The translations under genes and the position numbers were made by a program. The notes under the pieces were generated by a model. That model searched no databases. It was not told the DNA's origin and saw nothing but the letters and a program-made list of their open reading frames with translations. Source: Poindextera sp041691315 (GTDB taxonomy: Bacteria; Pseudomonadota; Alphaproteobacteria; Caulobacterales; Caulobacteraceae). Taken from it: a stretch of DNA of 64,000 bases. Of the stretch, positions 41,095 through 50,378 are shown piece by piece (position 1 is the first letter of the stretch; each line of letters opens with the position of its first letter). The stretch lies in assembly GCA_041691315.1 (NCBI GenBank), contig JBEPUW010000009.1, positions 1-64,000 on the forward strand. Reading direction: 5' to 3'.

Positions 41095-42093
41095 ATGAAA
41101 TCCGATGAAATGCCGAGCGCCAGCGGCGCGATCGACCCGATCACCCTGGTCGATCCCGAGCTTCGCCCCATGGTCCAACTTATCCAGCAAATGATGGCCG
41201 CCGCGCCGCCGCCCTCGATAGAGGCGATGGTGCAGGCCAGAGGCGCCGCAAACGTCATCCTGCCGCCGCAAGCCGCCACGCCGTCTTGCGTTGAGCGCCT
41301 GATTCCCGGGCCGGACGGCGCCCCCGAACTCAGGGTTTACGTCATCAACGGCGAGGCCGGGGCCGCTCGGCCCGGCATCCTGCACATGCATGGCGGCGGC
41401 TATGTCGGCGGGGCCGTGCAGGACTATGTCGGTCACCTGCAGGCCGTCGCCGCCGAACTCGATTGCGTCATCGTCAGCGTCGATTACCGGCTGGCGCCCG
41501 AAACCGCCTATCCAGGCGCGCTTGAAGACAACTACACGGCCCTGCGCTGGGCCCACGCCAACGCCGACGAGATCGGCCTCGACCGCGGCCGCATCGCCCT
41601 GATGGGCGAGAGCGCCGGCGGCGGCCACGCCGCCGCCCTGGCGTTCGCCGCCCGCGACCGGGGCGAGATCCCGATCATGCTGCAGGTCCTGCTTTATCCG
41701 ATGATCGACGATCGCACCGGAACGACGACACCGGTCCCCGCCCACATCGGCTCGCTGGTCTGGACCTCGGACGCCAACCGCCTCGGCTGGACCGCGCTGC
41801 TCGGCCACGCGCCCGGCGGAGCGGACACGCCGCCCGGCGCCGCCGTCGCGCGCTTGCAAGACCTCGCGGGCCTGCCCCCAACCTTTATCGCCACCGGCGC
41901 CCTGGACCTGTTCGTCAGCGAGGACATCGCCTACGCCGCCCGCCTGATCGACGCCGGCGTCCCTACCGAACTCTACGTCGCCCCCGGCGCCTACCACGCC
42001 TTCGACCTGGTCTCGCCGGACGCGGGGGTCTCGCGGGCGTTCACCGGAGCGAAGCTGGGCGCGCTGCGCAGGGCGTTTGGTCAGCTCAGCTGA
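41095..42093 (+). CDS. Alpha/beta hydrolase (HSL-type esterase)
   Basis: A 332-residue hormone-sensitive-lipase-like esterase with HMHGGGYVGG (oxyanion), SVDYRLAPETAYPGALEDNYTALRW, the nucleophile GESAGGGHAAAL, GALDLFVSED for the acid and GAYHAFD for the histidine. GGGGGG lies just upstream of the ATG at 41095; an earlier ATG at 41047 inside the MFS gene is less likely. It resembles the hydrolase at 27440, so ester cleavage recurs in this region. Confidence 0.88.
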   Translation: MKSDEMPSASGAIDPITLVDPELRPMVQLIQQMMAAAPPPSIEAMVQARGAANVILPPQAATPSCVERLIPGPDGAPELRVYVINGEAGAARPGILHMHGGGYVGGAVQDYVGHLQAVAAELDCVIVSVDYRLAPETAYPGALEDNYTALRWAHANADEIGLDRGRIALMGESAGGGHAAALAFAARDRGEIPIMLQVLLYPMIDDRTGTTTPVPAHIGSLVWTSDANRLGWTALLGHAPGGADTPPGAAVARLQDLAGLPPTFIATGALDLFVSEDIAYAARLIDAGVPTELYVAPGAYHAFDLVSPDAGVSRAFTGAKLGALRRAFGQLS

Positions 42094-42209
42094 CCAGCCC
42101 CTCGGGTCGCTTACGAGCGGGCCCTAACGCCCTCGCGCCTTGACGCTCCGCGCCGCCCGCACCACAAGCTGCGGCCAAACCGGCAACCCTCGGGCAAGGA
42201 CTTGAGCAC

Positions 42210-43127
42210 ATGGCGGACATCCGCTTCGACGGCAAGGTGGCGATCGTGACGGGCGCGGGCGGCGGACTGGGCCGCCAGCATGCGCTGGAACTGGCCAGGC
42301 GCGGGGCCAAGGTGGTGGTCAACGATCTGGGCGGTGCGGTCGACGGCTCCGGCGGCTCGTCGGAAGCGGCGCAGAGGGTGGTGGCCGAGATCGAGGCCGC
42401 CGGCGGCGAGGCCATGGCCGACGGCGCATCGGTGACCGACGACGCCGGGGTCGCCAACCTGGTCAAGACGACCATGGACGCCTGGGGCCGCATCGACATC
42501 CTGATCGCCAATGCCGGCATCCTGCGCGACAAGTCCTTCTCCAAAATGGAGCTGGCCGACTTCCAGGTGGTGATGGACGTGCACCTGATGGGCACGGTCA
42601 AGCCGGTGAAGGCGGTCTGGGAGATCATGAAGGCGCAGAACTATGGGCGCATCGTGGTGACCACCTCCTCGACCGGCCTCTACGGCAATTTCGGCCAGGC
42701 CAACTATGGCGCGGCCAAGCTGTCGCTGGTCGGGTTCATGAACACCATCAAGATCGAGGGCCAGAAGAACAACGTCCACATCAACGCCATCGCCCCGGTG
42801 GCGGCGACGCGGATGACCGAGAACATCCTGCCGCCGCAGATCGCCGAACGGCTGAAGCCGGAATATGTGACGCCGGGCGTGGTCTATCTGGTGTCGGAAG
42901 AGGCGCCCACCGGGGCCATCCTCACCGCCGGGGCCGGGACCTTCGCGCTGGCGCACATGTGCGAGACCGAGGGCGTCTATCTGGGCGAAGACGGCCTCTC
43001 GGTCGAAGAGGTTCGCGACAATTGGGCCAAGATCACCGACACGGCCGGCCAGCGGCCCTATCAGAGCGGCGGCGAACAGACGCAGAAGTTCCTCGCCAAG
43101 GCGATGGCGGCCCAGCCAGCGTCTTAG
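42210..43127 (+). CDS. SDR family oxidoreductase (multifunctional enzyme 2-like)
   Basis: A 305-residue short-chain dehydrogenase similar to the dehydrogenase domain of peroxisomal MFE-2. The start FDGKVAIVTGAGGGLGRQHALELARRGAKVVVNDLGGAVDGSG is characteristic, IANAGILRDKSFSKM is typical, and the catalytic Ser-Tyr-Lys is in TTSSTGLYGNFGQANYGAAK. It probably oxidises a (R)-3-hydroxyacyl-CoA. No regulon operator lies upstream. Confidence 0.9.
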   Translation: MADIRFDGKVAIVTGAGGGLGRQHALELARRGAKVVVNDLGGAVDGSGGSSEAAQRVVAEIEAAGGEAMADGASVTDDAGVANLVKTTMDAWGRIDILIANAGILRDKSFSKMELADFQVVMDVHLMGTVKPVKAVWEIMKAQNYGRIVVTTSSTGLYGNFGQANYGAAKLSLVGFMNTIKIEGQKNNVHINAIAPVAATRMTENILPPQIAERLKPEYVTPGVVYLVSEEAPTGAILTAGAGTFALAHMCETEGVYLGEDGLSVEEVRDNWAKITDTAGQRPYQSGGEQTQKFLAKAMAAQPAS

Positions 43128-43200
43128 GCGCACATGGCCTTGCGGGGCCGCCTTAGGGCTTGCGTCGCCTGGCTAACCAGCGTTCAGTTTTGCTCAGCAA

Positions 43201-43216
43201 GCGTCCGCCAGAGACG
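43201..43216 (+). repeat. Shared upstream motif of the tandem MelB-like genes, copy 1
   Basis: GCGTCCGCCAGAGACG is matched with one mismatch by 44764-44779 upstream of the second carrier. A GGGCTTGCG element also lies about 50 bases further upstream in both. It may be promoter sequence carried along in a tandem duplication, or a shared regulatory site. Confidence 0.4.
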
Positions 43217-43247
43217 TCCATGTGGAAACAGCCCCAGGACCCCAAGC

Positions 43248-44687
43248 TTGACCTCGACGTCTCCCGTCCAGCCGCATCACCGGCTCTCGCTTCTCCAACT
43301 GATCGGCTTCAGCCTGCCCGGCCTGCCGACCGGCGCGCTGGCCATCGGCCTGGGCGTCTTCCTGCCCCGCTACTATGCCGGCCACTTCGGCCTGGCGCTG
43401 CTTTCGGTCGGCGGCGTGTTCGGGCTGATCCGCCTCCTGGACACCTTCGTCGACCCGGTGCTGGGGCTGGTCATGGACCGCACGAAGACCCCGATCGGCC
43501 GTTATCGGCCGTGGCTGATCCTGGGCGCGCCGATCCTGATGCTGGCGGTGTTCATGCTGTTCGAGCCGCGCACCAAGGTCACGGTCGCCTACCTCTTCGG
43601 CTGGCTGCTGTTCTATTATATCGGCACCTCGATCCTGACGCTGTCGCACTCGGCCTGGGCGTCGGTGATCGCGTCCAAGTACCATGAGCGATCGCGCGTC
43701 TTCGGGGTGATGCAGGTGGTCGGTATCCTGGGCGCAACGGTGGTGCTGATCCTGCCCTCGGTGCTGGAAGGCCGCCACGGCGTCGCGCCGGGCGGCGCCG
43801 TGCCGCTGATGGGCTGGTTCATCATCGCCGCCGCGCCGATCGGCGTGCTGCTGGCGATCCTGAGGACGCCCGAGCGCATCACCGCCAATGCCGAGACCGA
43901 GCGCTTCGGGCTGATGGACTACGCGCGGATGGTGTTCAGGCCGGACATGCGCCGCATCATCCTGGCCGACTTCTGCCTGGCGCTTGGGCCCGGATGGATG
44001 GGGGCGATCTACCTGTTCTATTTCCACGACGCACGCGGCTTCACCATCGCCCAGGCCAGCATCCAGCTCTTGATCTACGTCGCCGCCGGCGTCGTCGGCG
44101 CGGGCGTGCTCAGCCGCGTCGCCATGCGCTTCGGCAAGCACCGCACGCTGATGGCGACTGCGACCGGCTATTCGCTGGGCCTGATCCTGCTAACCTTCAT
44201 GCCCAAGGGCCACATGCTGCCCGTCGCCATCTTCATGTTCATGATGGGCTTCCTGGCCACGAGCTTCGCGCTGTTGGACCGGGCCATGGTCGCCGATGTG
44301 GCCGATGCGGTCCGGCTCGACCAGGGCAAGAACCGCGCGGGCCTGCTCTATTCGATGATCACCATGACCCAGAAGGTGGCCGGCGCGCTCTCGATCACGC
44401 TCTCCTTCGCCGTGCTCGGCGCGATCGGCTATCAGGCCAAGGATGGGGTGGTGAACACGCCGGCCGCCATTCACGGCCTGGAGCTGGTCTACCTGATCGG
44501 CCCGGTGGTCTTCGTCATGCTCGGGGGCGCCTGCTTCATCGGCTACAAGCTCAACGACACCCGCCACGCCGAGATTCGCGCCGCCCTCGACGCGCGCGAC
44601 GGCCTGATCGTGGCGCCCGGACTGGACGGCCTGTCCGGCTCGCAGACCGAGCCCGGCCGTTTCCCCGAGCCGACCCCGGCCGAATAG
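43248..44687 (+). CDS. MFS transporter, GPH (MelB-like) family, uncertain N-terminus
   Basis: A glycoside-pentoside-hexuronide:cation symporter-like protein of about 479 residues from a TTG at 43248. The family signature DPVLGLVMDRTKTPIGRYRPWL is clear, and twelve hydrophobic segments follow. The start is doubtful: an ATG at 43220 with AGAGACG upstream opens a plausible N-terminus (MWKQPQDPKLDLDVS) in another frame, which would join the transporter only with a frameshift near 43260-43280. The joined version would match the length of the second carrier's N-terminus. It is a tandem paralogue of the gene at 44808. Confidence 0.8.
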   Translation: MTSTSPVQPHHRLSLLQLIGFSLPGLPTGALAIGLGVFLPRYYAGHFGLALLSVGGVFGLIRLLDTFVDPVLGLVMDRTKTPIGRYRPWLILGAPILMLAVFMLFEPRTKVTVAYLFGWLLFYYIGTSILTLSHSAWASVIASKYHERSRVFGVMQVVGILGATVVLILPSVLEGRHGVAPGGAVPLMGWFIIAAAPIGVLLAILRTPERITANAETERFGLMDYARMVFRPDMRRIILADFCLALGPGWMGAIYLFYFHDARGFTIAQASIQLLIYVAAGVVGAGVLSRVAMRFGKHRTLMATATGYSLGLILLTFMPKGHMLPVAIFMFMMGFLATSFALLDRAMVADVADAVRLDQGKNRAGLLYSMITMTQKVAGALSITLSFAVLGAIGYQAKDGVVNTPAAIHGLELVYLIGPVVFVMLGGACFIGYKLNDTRHAEIRAALDARDGLIVAPGLDGLSGSQTEPGRFPEPTPAE

Positions 44688-44763
44688 CCTTCCCTCGGGG
44701 AGCCCGCACAAGGCTTTTGGGCTTGCGCGTCGGCGATTGCCGGGTTCTCATTGCTGCGGGAGT

Positions 44764-44779
44764 GCGTCCGTCAGAGACG
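44764..44779 (+). repeat. Shared upstream motif of the tandem MelB-like genes, copy 2
   Basis: GCGTCCGTCAGAGACG, one mismatch from 43201-43216, placed 28 bases before the second carrier's start. A TTGGGCTTGCG element lies about 45 bases upstream of it. Confidence 0.4.
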
Positions 44780-44807
44780 CCCCCGCGTAAGCATAGGGAG
44801 ACGTCAT

Positions 44808-46238
44808 ATGGCCTCTATTCCAGCAGCGGACGCCGTTGCGCCCTCGGCCGTTCGGACCTCCCTGCCCACCGTCTTCGCCTTCGGATCCATGGGCGTGCCG
44901 CTGGCCGCGCTGGCGGTGGTCGCGGGCGTCTACCTCCCCCGGTATTACGTCAGCCTCGGCATCAGCTTCCTGGCGGTGGCGGCGGCGATCAGCCTGGTGC
45001 GGGCCATCGACATCGTGTTCGATCCCCTGGTCAGCCTGGTCATGGATCGCACCAAGACCCCTATCGGCCGCTACCGCCCCTGGCTGATCGTCGGCGTGCC
45101 GATCGTCATGCTGGCGACCTGGATGTTGTTGGCGCCGAAGCCCGGCGCGTTCAGCACCAACTATCTGATCCTCTGGTCACTGGTGTCGGCGGCGGGCTCG
45201 TCCATGGTTCTCCTGGGCCTGGCCGCCTGGACGGCCAAGCTCGCCACCAGTTACAATGACCGTTCACGGGTCTATGGCTGGACCACCGGTCTGGCGGTGC
45301 TGGGCTCGGTCGGCATCCTTTTGCTGCCGCTGGTCACCCGCGGCCAGATCGTGCTCGGCAAGGCCTCGAGCATGCCGACCATCGGGCTGATCCTGGTCGT
45401 CGCCATCCCGATCGCACTGGTGATCTGCACCCTGTTCACGCCGGACAAGATCACCCCCGCCGCGGCGCGGCCGAAGTTCTCGTTCGCCGACATGGGCAAG
45501 GCGATCTCACGGCCGGCGATGCGGCGCATCATCCTGGCCGACCTCTTGCTCACGCTCGGGCCGGGCACCACCGCGCCGCTCTATGTCTATTTCTTCCACG
45601 ACGCCAAGGGCTTCACGGTCGCCCAGGTCGGCTTCCTGCTGGTCTTTTACATCGGCGCCGGCCTGTTCGGCGCGCCGTTCTGGGGCCGGATCGCCCAGCG
45701 TCTGGGCAAGCATCGGACGGTGCAGGTGGCCTGCGTCGCCTATGCCGTCTGCCAGACCACCCTGATGATCATCCCCAAGGCGCTGTTCCTGCCGACCTCG
45801 ATCGGCATGTTCGCGGTCGGCTTCACCGCCAGCGCCTTTTTGGTAATGATCCGCGCCATGGTCGCCGACGTCACCGACGAGGTGCGGCTGGAACAGGGCC
45901 AGGACCTGACCAGCCTGATCTTCTCGATGGTCACCACCACCACCAAGATCGGCGGCACCATCACCGTGCTGATCGTCTTTCCGATCCTGGCGGCCGTCGG
46001 CTACAACGGCAAGGAAGGGGTGGTGAACACCCCCCACGCCATCTTCGGCCTGGAGATGTGCTACCTGTTCGCCCCGATCATCCTGGTCTGGTTCGGCGGC
46101 GCGATGTTCTTCGGCTACAAGCTGGACGCCAACCGGCACGCCGAAATCAGGGCCGCCCTCGCCACCCACGACGAAGCCGCGGCGCTTGAAAGCATGACCG
46201 GCCCGACCGCCGCGACCGAGGCCGCGCCGGCGGAATAG
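44808..46238 (+). CDS. MFS transporter, GPH (MelB-like) family
   Basis: A 476-residue GPH-family carrier, paralogous to the preceding gene. They share the DPLVSLVMDRTKTPIGRYRPWLI signature, a YFFHDAKGFTVAQ segment, and GKEGVVNTPHAIFGLEM near the C-terminus (GVVNTPAAIHGLEL in the paralogue). GGGAG lies about seven bases before the ATG at 44808. Despite the sugar-symporter family name, such proteins near acyl-CoA genes may carry other solutes, so the substrate is open. Confidence 0.88.
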   Translation: MASIPAADAVAPSAVRTSLPTVFAFGSMGVPLAALAVVAGVYLPRYYVSLGISFLAVAAAISLVRAIDIVFDPLVSLVMDRTKTPIGRYRPWLIVGVPIVMLATWMLLAPKPGAFSTNYLILWSLVSAAGSSMVLLGLAAWTAKLATSYNDRSRVYGWTTGLAVLGSVGILLLPLVTRGQIVLGKASSMPTIGLILVVAIPIALVICTLFTPDKITPAAARPKFSFADMGKAISRPAMRRIILADLLLTLGPGTTAPLYVYFFHDAKGFTVAQVGFLLVFYIGAGLFGAPFWGRIAQRLGKHRTVQVACVAYAVCQTTLMIIPKALFLPTSIGMFAVGFTASAFLVMIRAMVADVTDEVRLEQGQDLTSLIFSMVTTTTKIGGTITVLIVFPILAAVGYNGKEGVVNTPHAIFGLEMCYLFAPIILVWFGGAMFFGYKLDANRHAEIRAALATHDEAAALESMTGPTAATEAAPAE

Positions 46239-46241
46239 CCG

Positions 46242-46297
46242 CCGCGAAAAAGATCGCCAAGTTCGCTAAGGCGGTTGCTCTTCGGGCCTTTTCGCGG
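46242..46297. terminator. Possible bidirectional terminator between converging genes
   Basis: Arms CCGCGAAAA (46242-46250) and TTTTCGCGG (46289-46297) are perfectly complementary around a 38-base loop. A at the foot of one arm and T at the other suit termination from both sides. The long loop makes it only moderately convincing. Confidence 0.4.
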
Positions 46298-46312
46298 GGA
46301 CGAGCGGCGTAC

Positions 46313-47515
46313 TCAATCCTCGAACATGATCCGGGGCGGCGGTTTCAGGCTGGCATGGTCCAGGGCGTCCAGGACGCTCTCGGCGATCGACAGGAAGGCC
46401 TTTGAGGCGGCGCTGTCGCCGCCCTCGGCGACGAAGGGGCGGCCGTCGTCGCAGGCCTGGCGCAGGGCGACCTCGATGGGGATCTCACCGAGGAAGGGCG
46501 CGCCCAGCGCCTCAGCCGTGGACCTCGCCCCGCCGCGCCCGAAAATGGGGATGGGCTCGCCGGTCGCCGGATCGGGGAAATAGGCCATGTTCTCGACCAC
46601 GCCCAGGATCGGCACATGGGTTTTTTCGAACATGGCGACGCCGCGGCGCACGTCGATCAGGGCCACCTCCTGCGGGGTGGAGACCACCACAGCGCCCGAC
46701 AGCGCCACGCGCTGGGCCAGGGTCAGCTGCACGTCGCCGGTGCCCGGTGGCATGTCGATGACCAGCACGTCCAGCGGCGCCGAGTCGCTGGCCCAGGCGA
46801 CGTCATTGAGCATCTGGTTCAGCGCCGAGGAGGCGATCGGCCCGCGCCAGATCATCGGCGCGGCCTCGTCGACCAGGAAGCCGATCGACATGATCTTCAG
46901 GCCCCAGGCCTCGAGCGGCACCAGCTTGCGCTCGGCGTTCAGCTCCGGCTCGGCGTCCAGACCGCTCATGCGCGGGATCGAGGGGCCGTAGACGTCGGCG
47001 TCCAGCAGACCGACGCGGCGGCCGAGCATGGCCATGGCCACGGCCAGATTCAGCGCCACGGTCGACTTGCCGACGCCGCCCTTGGCGCTGGCGACCGCGA
47101 CCACGTGGCGCACATGGGCGGGTTTCAGCGCCGCGGTCGCCTTGGCCGGCGACATCTGCGCCTGGGCCTGGGGCGACAGCCGCGCGCCCCGCCGCACGCG
47201 CACGATGCCCGGATCGGGCGGCGGCTCAGCCGGCGCGCCGGTCCGGCCGGCCGGGCCGGCCGCGGCGGTCAGCACCACCTGCACCTTGCTGGCGCCGGAA
47301 ACCCTGCGCAGCACGGCCTCGGCCTCGTCGCGCGCCGGGGCGTAGAGGGCCGCGTCGGCCGCCGCCACCTCGATCATGAAGCCGGCCCGATCGGGACCCA
47401 CCACCAGCGCTTGCACCAGCCCCGCCGTCGCCAGGCCGCGCCCCGACTTGGGATCGCGCACCTGGTCCAGGGCCGCCAGGATGGCGGCGCGGTCGGGGGT
47501 CGATTGCTCAGCCAT
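46313..47515 (-). CDS. Mrp/NBP35-family iron-sulfur carrier ATPase
   Basis: A 400-residue P-loop ATPase (ApbC/Mrp) thought to carry Fe-S clusters. It has an N-terminal MIP18-like domain (about 1-85), a proline-rich linker, then the deviant Walker A ASAKGGVGKST (about 142-152), DADVYGPSIPRM, DMPPGTGDVQLTL and the switch region STPQEVALIDVRRGVAMFEK. Where many Mrp proteins have a CxxC cluster motif, this one reads ENMAYFPDPATGEPIPIFG, without cysteines; my recollection is that this is common in alphaproteobacteria. It converges on the MFS gene and is divergent from hflK. Confidence 0.93.
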   Translation of the reverse strand: MAEQSTPDRAAILAALDQVRDPKSGRGLATAGLVQALVVGPDRAGFMIEVAAADAALYAPARDEAEAVLRRVSGASKVQVVLTAAAGPAGRTGAPAEPPPDPGIVRVRRGARLSPQAQAQMSPAKATAALKPAHVRHVVAVASAKGGVGKSTVALNLAVAMAMLGRRVGLLDADVYGPSIPRMSGLDAEPELNAERKLVPLEAWGLKIMSIGFLVDEAAPMIWRGPIASSALNQMLNDVAWASDSAPLDVLVIDMPPGTGDVQLTLAQRVALSGAVVVSTPQEVALIDVRRGVAMFEKTHVPILGVVENMAYFPDPATGEPIPIFGRGGARSTAEALGAPFLGEIPIEVALRQACDDGRPFVAEGGDSAASKAFLSIAESVLDALDHASLKPPPRIMFED

Positions 47516-47643
47516 AAGGCGTCACGTCTTGCACAGTGATCGGAGGGGCTTCATATCCGGGTCCCGGCGTCGGTTTACAAGCCTTGGCCGAAGAGACGCC
47601 AGGCGCTGGCGGGCGAGACGAAGAAAAGAGACGACGCCAACCC

Positions 47644-48882
47644 ATGCCCTGGAGCGACAATTCCGAACCGGGCTCCAAGCCCGGCCAGAAGCCCGGCCCC
47701 AAGCCCGGCCCCTGGGGCGCGCCGCCGCCGCCGGCCAACGGGCCGCGTGAGGACGACCGGGGCGATCGTCCACGCAGCGAAGGTCCGCGCCGGCCCGGCC
47801 CGCCGCCGCCCTCGCCGCCCGACGATCTGATGGCGCTGTGGCGGCGGATCCGGCAGCGCTTCGAGCAGGAATTCGGCGCTATGGGTCCCGGTATCGGCCG
47901 CCGGCTGGTCCCGGCCTTGCTGACCGCCGTCGCCGGTTTCTGGCTGCTGTCGGGCTTCTACGACGTGCAGGCCAACCAGAAGGGCGTGGTCACCACCTTC
48001 GGCGCCTATAGCCGCACGGCGGGTCCCGGCTGGCACTATCATCTGCCGATGCCGATCGAGCGGGTCGAGCAGATCCCGGTCACCACGGTCCACCAGACCA
48101 ATGTCGGCTCCAAGAGCGGCGACCTGCCGAAGGAGAGCCTGATGCTCACCGGCGACGAGAACATCGTCGACGTGGCCTTCAGCGTGCAGTGGCGCATCGA
48201 CGACGCCAGCCGCTATCTGTTCGACATCAAGGACCAGGAGGACACCATCAAGGCGGTGGCCGAGAGCGCCGTGCGCGAGGTGGTCGGCCGCTCGACGCTG
48301 ACCGACGTCATCGCCACCGGCAAGGCCAAGGTCGAGGCGCAGTCGGCGGTGCTGATGCAGAAGATCCTCGACCAGTATGGCGCCGGCGTCACCGTGGTCT
48401 CGGTGCAGATCGCCTCGGCCAATCCGCCGACCGAAGTGGTTCCCGACTTCCAGGCGGTGCAGAGCGCCGCCCAGGACGCCCAGTCGGCCATCAACCAGGC
48501 CACCGCCTATTCCAACAAGGTGGTCAACGAGGCCAAGGGCACCGCGGCGCAGAAGGAACGCGCCGCCGAGGGCTATCGCCAGCAGGTGATCGCCCAGGCG
48601 CAGGGCCAGAGCGACGCCTTCAACGCCGTCTATGACCAGTATCGCCGCGCCCCGGCCGTGACCCGCGAGCGGCTCTATCTGGAGACCATGGAGCGGGTGC
48701 TGGGCAAGTCGGCCAAGGTGATCGTCGACGCCAAGGGGGCGACCGCGCCGATCATCCTGCCGCCCGACGCGTTCAAACCGCGCAACCCGCCGGCCGCCGC
48801 GCCGGCGCCCGACGCCAGCGTGCCGGCGGCGCAGCCCGCGCCGCAGCCGGCTCAATCGGCACAGCCGGGAGCCAGCCAATGA
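47644..48882 (+). CDS. hflK: FtsH protease activity modulator HflK
   Basis: HflK forms with HflC a membrane complex around the FtsH protease. The 412-residue protein has a long proline/glycine-rich cytoplasmic N-terminus (about 1-62), a transmembrane helix (about 87-106), then the SPFH/band-7 domain starting VQANQKGVVTTFGAYSRTAGPGWHYHLPMPIE, and an alanine/proline/glutamine-rich tail. The ATG at 47644 gives the usual MPWSDNS start. Its stop overlaps hflC (ATGA). Confidence 0.95.
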   Translation: MPWSDNSEPGSKPGQKPGPKPGPWGAPPPPANGPREDDRGDRPRSEGPRRPGPPPPSPPDDLMALWRRIRQRFEQEFGAMGPGIGRRLVPALLTAVAGFWLLSGFYDVQANQKGVVTTFGAYSRTAGPGWHYHLPMPIERVEQIPVTTVHQTNVGSKSGDLPKESLMLTGDENIVDVAFSVQWRIDDASRYLFDIKDQEDTIKAVAESAVREVVGRSTLTDVIATGKAKVEAQSAVLMQKILDQYGAGVTVVSVQIASANPPTEVVPDFQAVQSAAQDAQSAINQATAYSNKVVNEAKGTAAQKERAAEGYRQQVIAQAQGQSDAFNAVYDQYRRAPAVTRERLYLETMERVLGKSAKVIVDAKGATAPIILPPDAFKPRNPPAAAPAPDASVPAAQPAPQPAQSAQPGASQ

Positions 48883-49769
48883 ACCGCCGCGCGCTCATCG
48901 TCGCCGGGGTGGCGATCTTCCTGGTCGTCCTCCTCGCCGCCAACACCCTGTTCACCGTCGACCAGCGCAAGCAGGCCATCGTGCTGCGTTTCGGACGGCC
49001 GGTGCGGGTGATCAATGCGCTGGGCGAGAACAATCCCGGTTTGAAGGTCAAGGCGCCCTGGGAAAGCGTCGTGCGCTTCGACAAGCAAAACCAAGGCCTT
49101 GACGCCGACCCGGCCGAGATCATCGCCGCCGACCAGGAACGGCTGATGGTCGACGCCTTCCTGCGCTACCGGATCGTCGATCCGGTGGCCTTCTATACAA
49201 GCCTCGGCGACGACGCGACGGCGCACGACCGGCTGGACCGGTTGATCAACGCCACCCTGCGCGAGGTGCTGGGATCGTCCAGTTCGCCGGACATCATTTC
49301 CGGCCGCCGCGCCCAGCTTATGGCCCAGGCTACCAACGAGGTCGCCGCCCAGGCCAAGGCCGCACGGCTGGGCATCCAGGTCATCGATCTGCGCATCAAG
49401 CATGCCGACCTGCCAGAGGCCAACGCCGAGGCGGTCTATCAGCGCATGAAGACCGAGCGCCAACAGATGGCCGCCCAGATCCGCGCGGTGGGCGTGCAGA
49501 AGAAGCTTGAGATCATGGCCGAGGCCGACAAGGAGGCCACCGTCACCATCGCCACCGCCGACGGCGACGCCGCCCGCATCCACGGCGACGGCGACGCGCA
49601 GCGCGCCATCCTGTTCGCCAAGAGCTTCGGCCGCGACCCCAGCTTCGCCGCCTTCTATCGCACCATGCAGGCCTATGACTCGGCGCTCGGCCAGGGCGAC
49701 ACCACCTTCGTGCTGTCGCCGGACAGCGCCTTCCTGAAATATCTGAAGTCGGGTCCCGGCGGCCGCTAG
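48879..49769 (+). CDS. hflC: FtsH protease activity modulator HflC
   Basis: HflC is HflK's partner. The 296-residue protein has an N-terminal transmembrane segment (about 4-24) followed by the SPFH domain (FTVDQRKQAIVLRFGRPVRVI), the conserved RIVDPVAFYTS and IDLRIKHADLPEANAEAVYQRMKTER, and a C-terminal SPDSAFLKYL. It begins within the hflK stop, so the two are coupled. Confidence 0.96.
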   Translation: MNRRALIVAGVAIFLVVLLAANTLFTVDQRKQAIVLRFGRPVRVINALGENNPGLKVKAPWESVVRFDKQNQGLDADPAEIIAADQERLMVDAFLRYRIVDPVAFYTSLGDDATAHDRLDRLINATLREVLGSSSSPDIISGRRAQLMAQATNEVAAQAKAARLGIQVIDLRIKHADLPEANAEAVYQRMKTERQQMAAQIRAVGVQKKLEIMAEADKEATVTIATADGDAARIHGDGDAQRAILFAKSFGRDPSFAAFYRTMQAYDSALGQGDTTFVLSPDSAFLKYLKSGPGGR

Positions 49770-49793
49770 TTCGCCGCATCAGCGGAGGGTCGG

Positions 49794-50378
49794 ATGTACC
49801 ACCAGGGTCAGCGCGAACTTCAGGATCGGTTCGACAGCCGCGCCCTGGCCGACCGGCTGGACGAGAAGCTCCGCCGCGAGCAGTTCAACGACGCCGATGC
49901 GGCCTTTGTCGCCGAGAGCCCGTTCTTCTTTCTGGCCACCGCCGATGCGGACGGTAAGCCCGACTGCTCGTTCAAAGGCGGCCTGCCCGGCTTCGTGCGG
50001 GTCGTCGCCCCGGACCTGCTGATCTTCCCCGACTATGACGGCAACGGCATGTTCCGCAGCCTGGGCAATATCAACGTCAACCCGCAGGTCGGCCTTCTGT
50101 TTATGCGCATCGGTGAAAGGCCGGGCCGCCTGCGCATCAATGGCACAGCCGAGGTGGTGTTCGAGGACGAGCGTCTCGATGCCCTGCCCGGCGGCCAGAT
50201 GCTGATCAAGGTGACGCCCACCGACATCTTCCCCAATTGCCCGCGCTATATTCCGCACCTCGAACTGATCGAGCCTTCGGTCTATTCGCCGAAGCTCGGC
50301 GAAGCGCCGGTCGAGCCGGCCTGGAAGGCCATGCCCTTGTTCAGCGACGTGACGCCGCCCCGGCATCGCGCGGACTGA
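49794..50378 (+). CDS. Pyridoxamine 5'-phosphate oxidase-like FMN-binding protein
   Basis: A 194-residue split-barrel flavoprotein of the PNPOx-like family. ESPFFFLATADADGKPDCSFKGGLPGFVRV is the first barrel sheet, FPDYDGNGMFRSLGNINVNPQVGLLFM forms the flavin-binding turn, and FPNCPRYIPHLEL follows. The function is probably a small-molecule oxidoreductase, not vitamin B6 synthesis. It follows hflC by 24 bases and overlaps the converging HAD gene by 38 bases. Confidence 0.85.
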   Translation: MYHQGQRELQDRFDSRALADRLDEKLRREQFNDADAAFVAESPFFFLATADADGKPDCSFKGGLPGFVRVVAPDLLIFPDYDGNGMFRSLGNINVNPQVGLLFMRIGERPGRLRINGTAEVVFEDERLDALPGGQMLIKVTPTDIFPNCPRYIPHLELIEPSVYSPKLGEAPVEPAWKAMPLFSDVTPPRHRAD

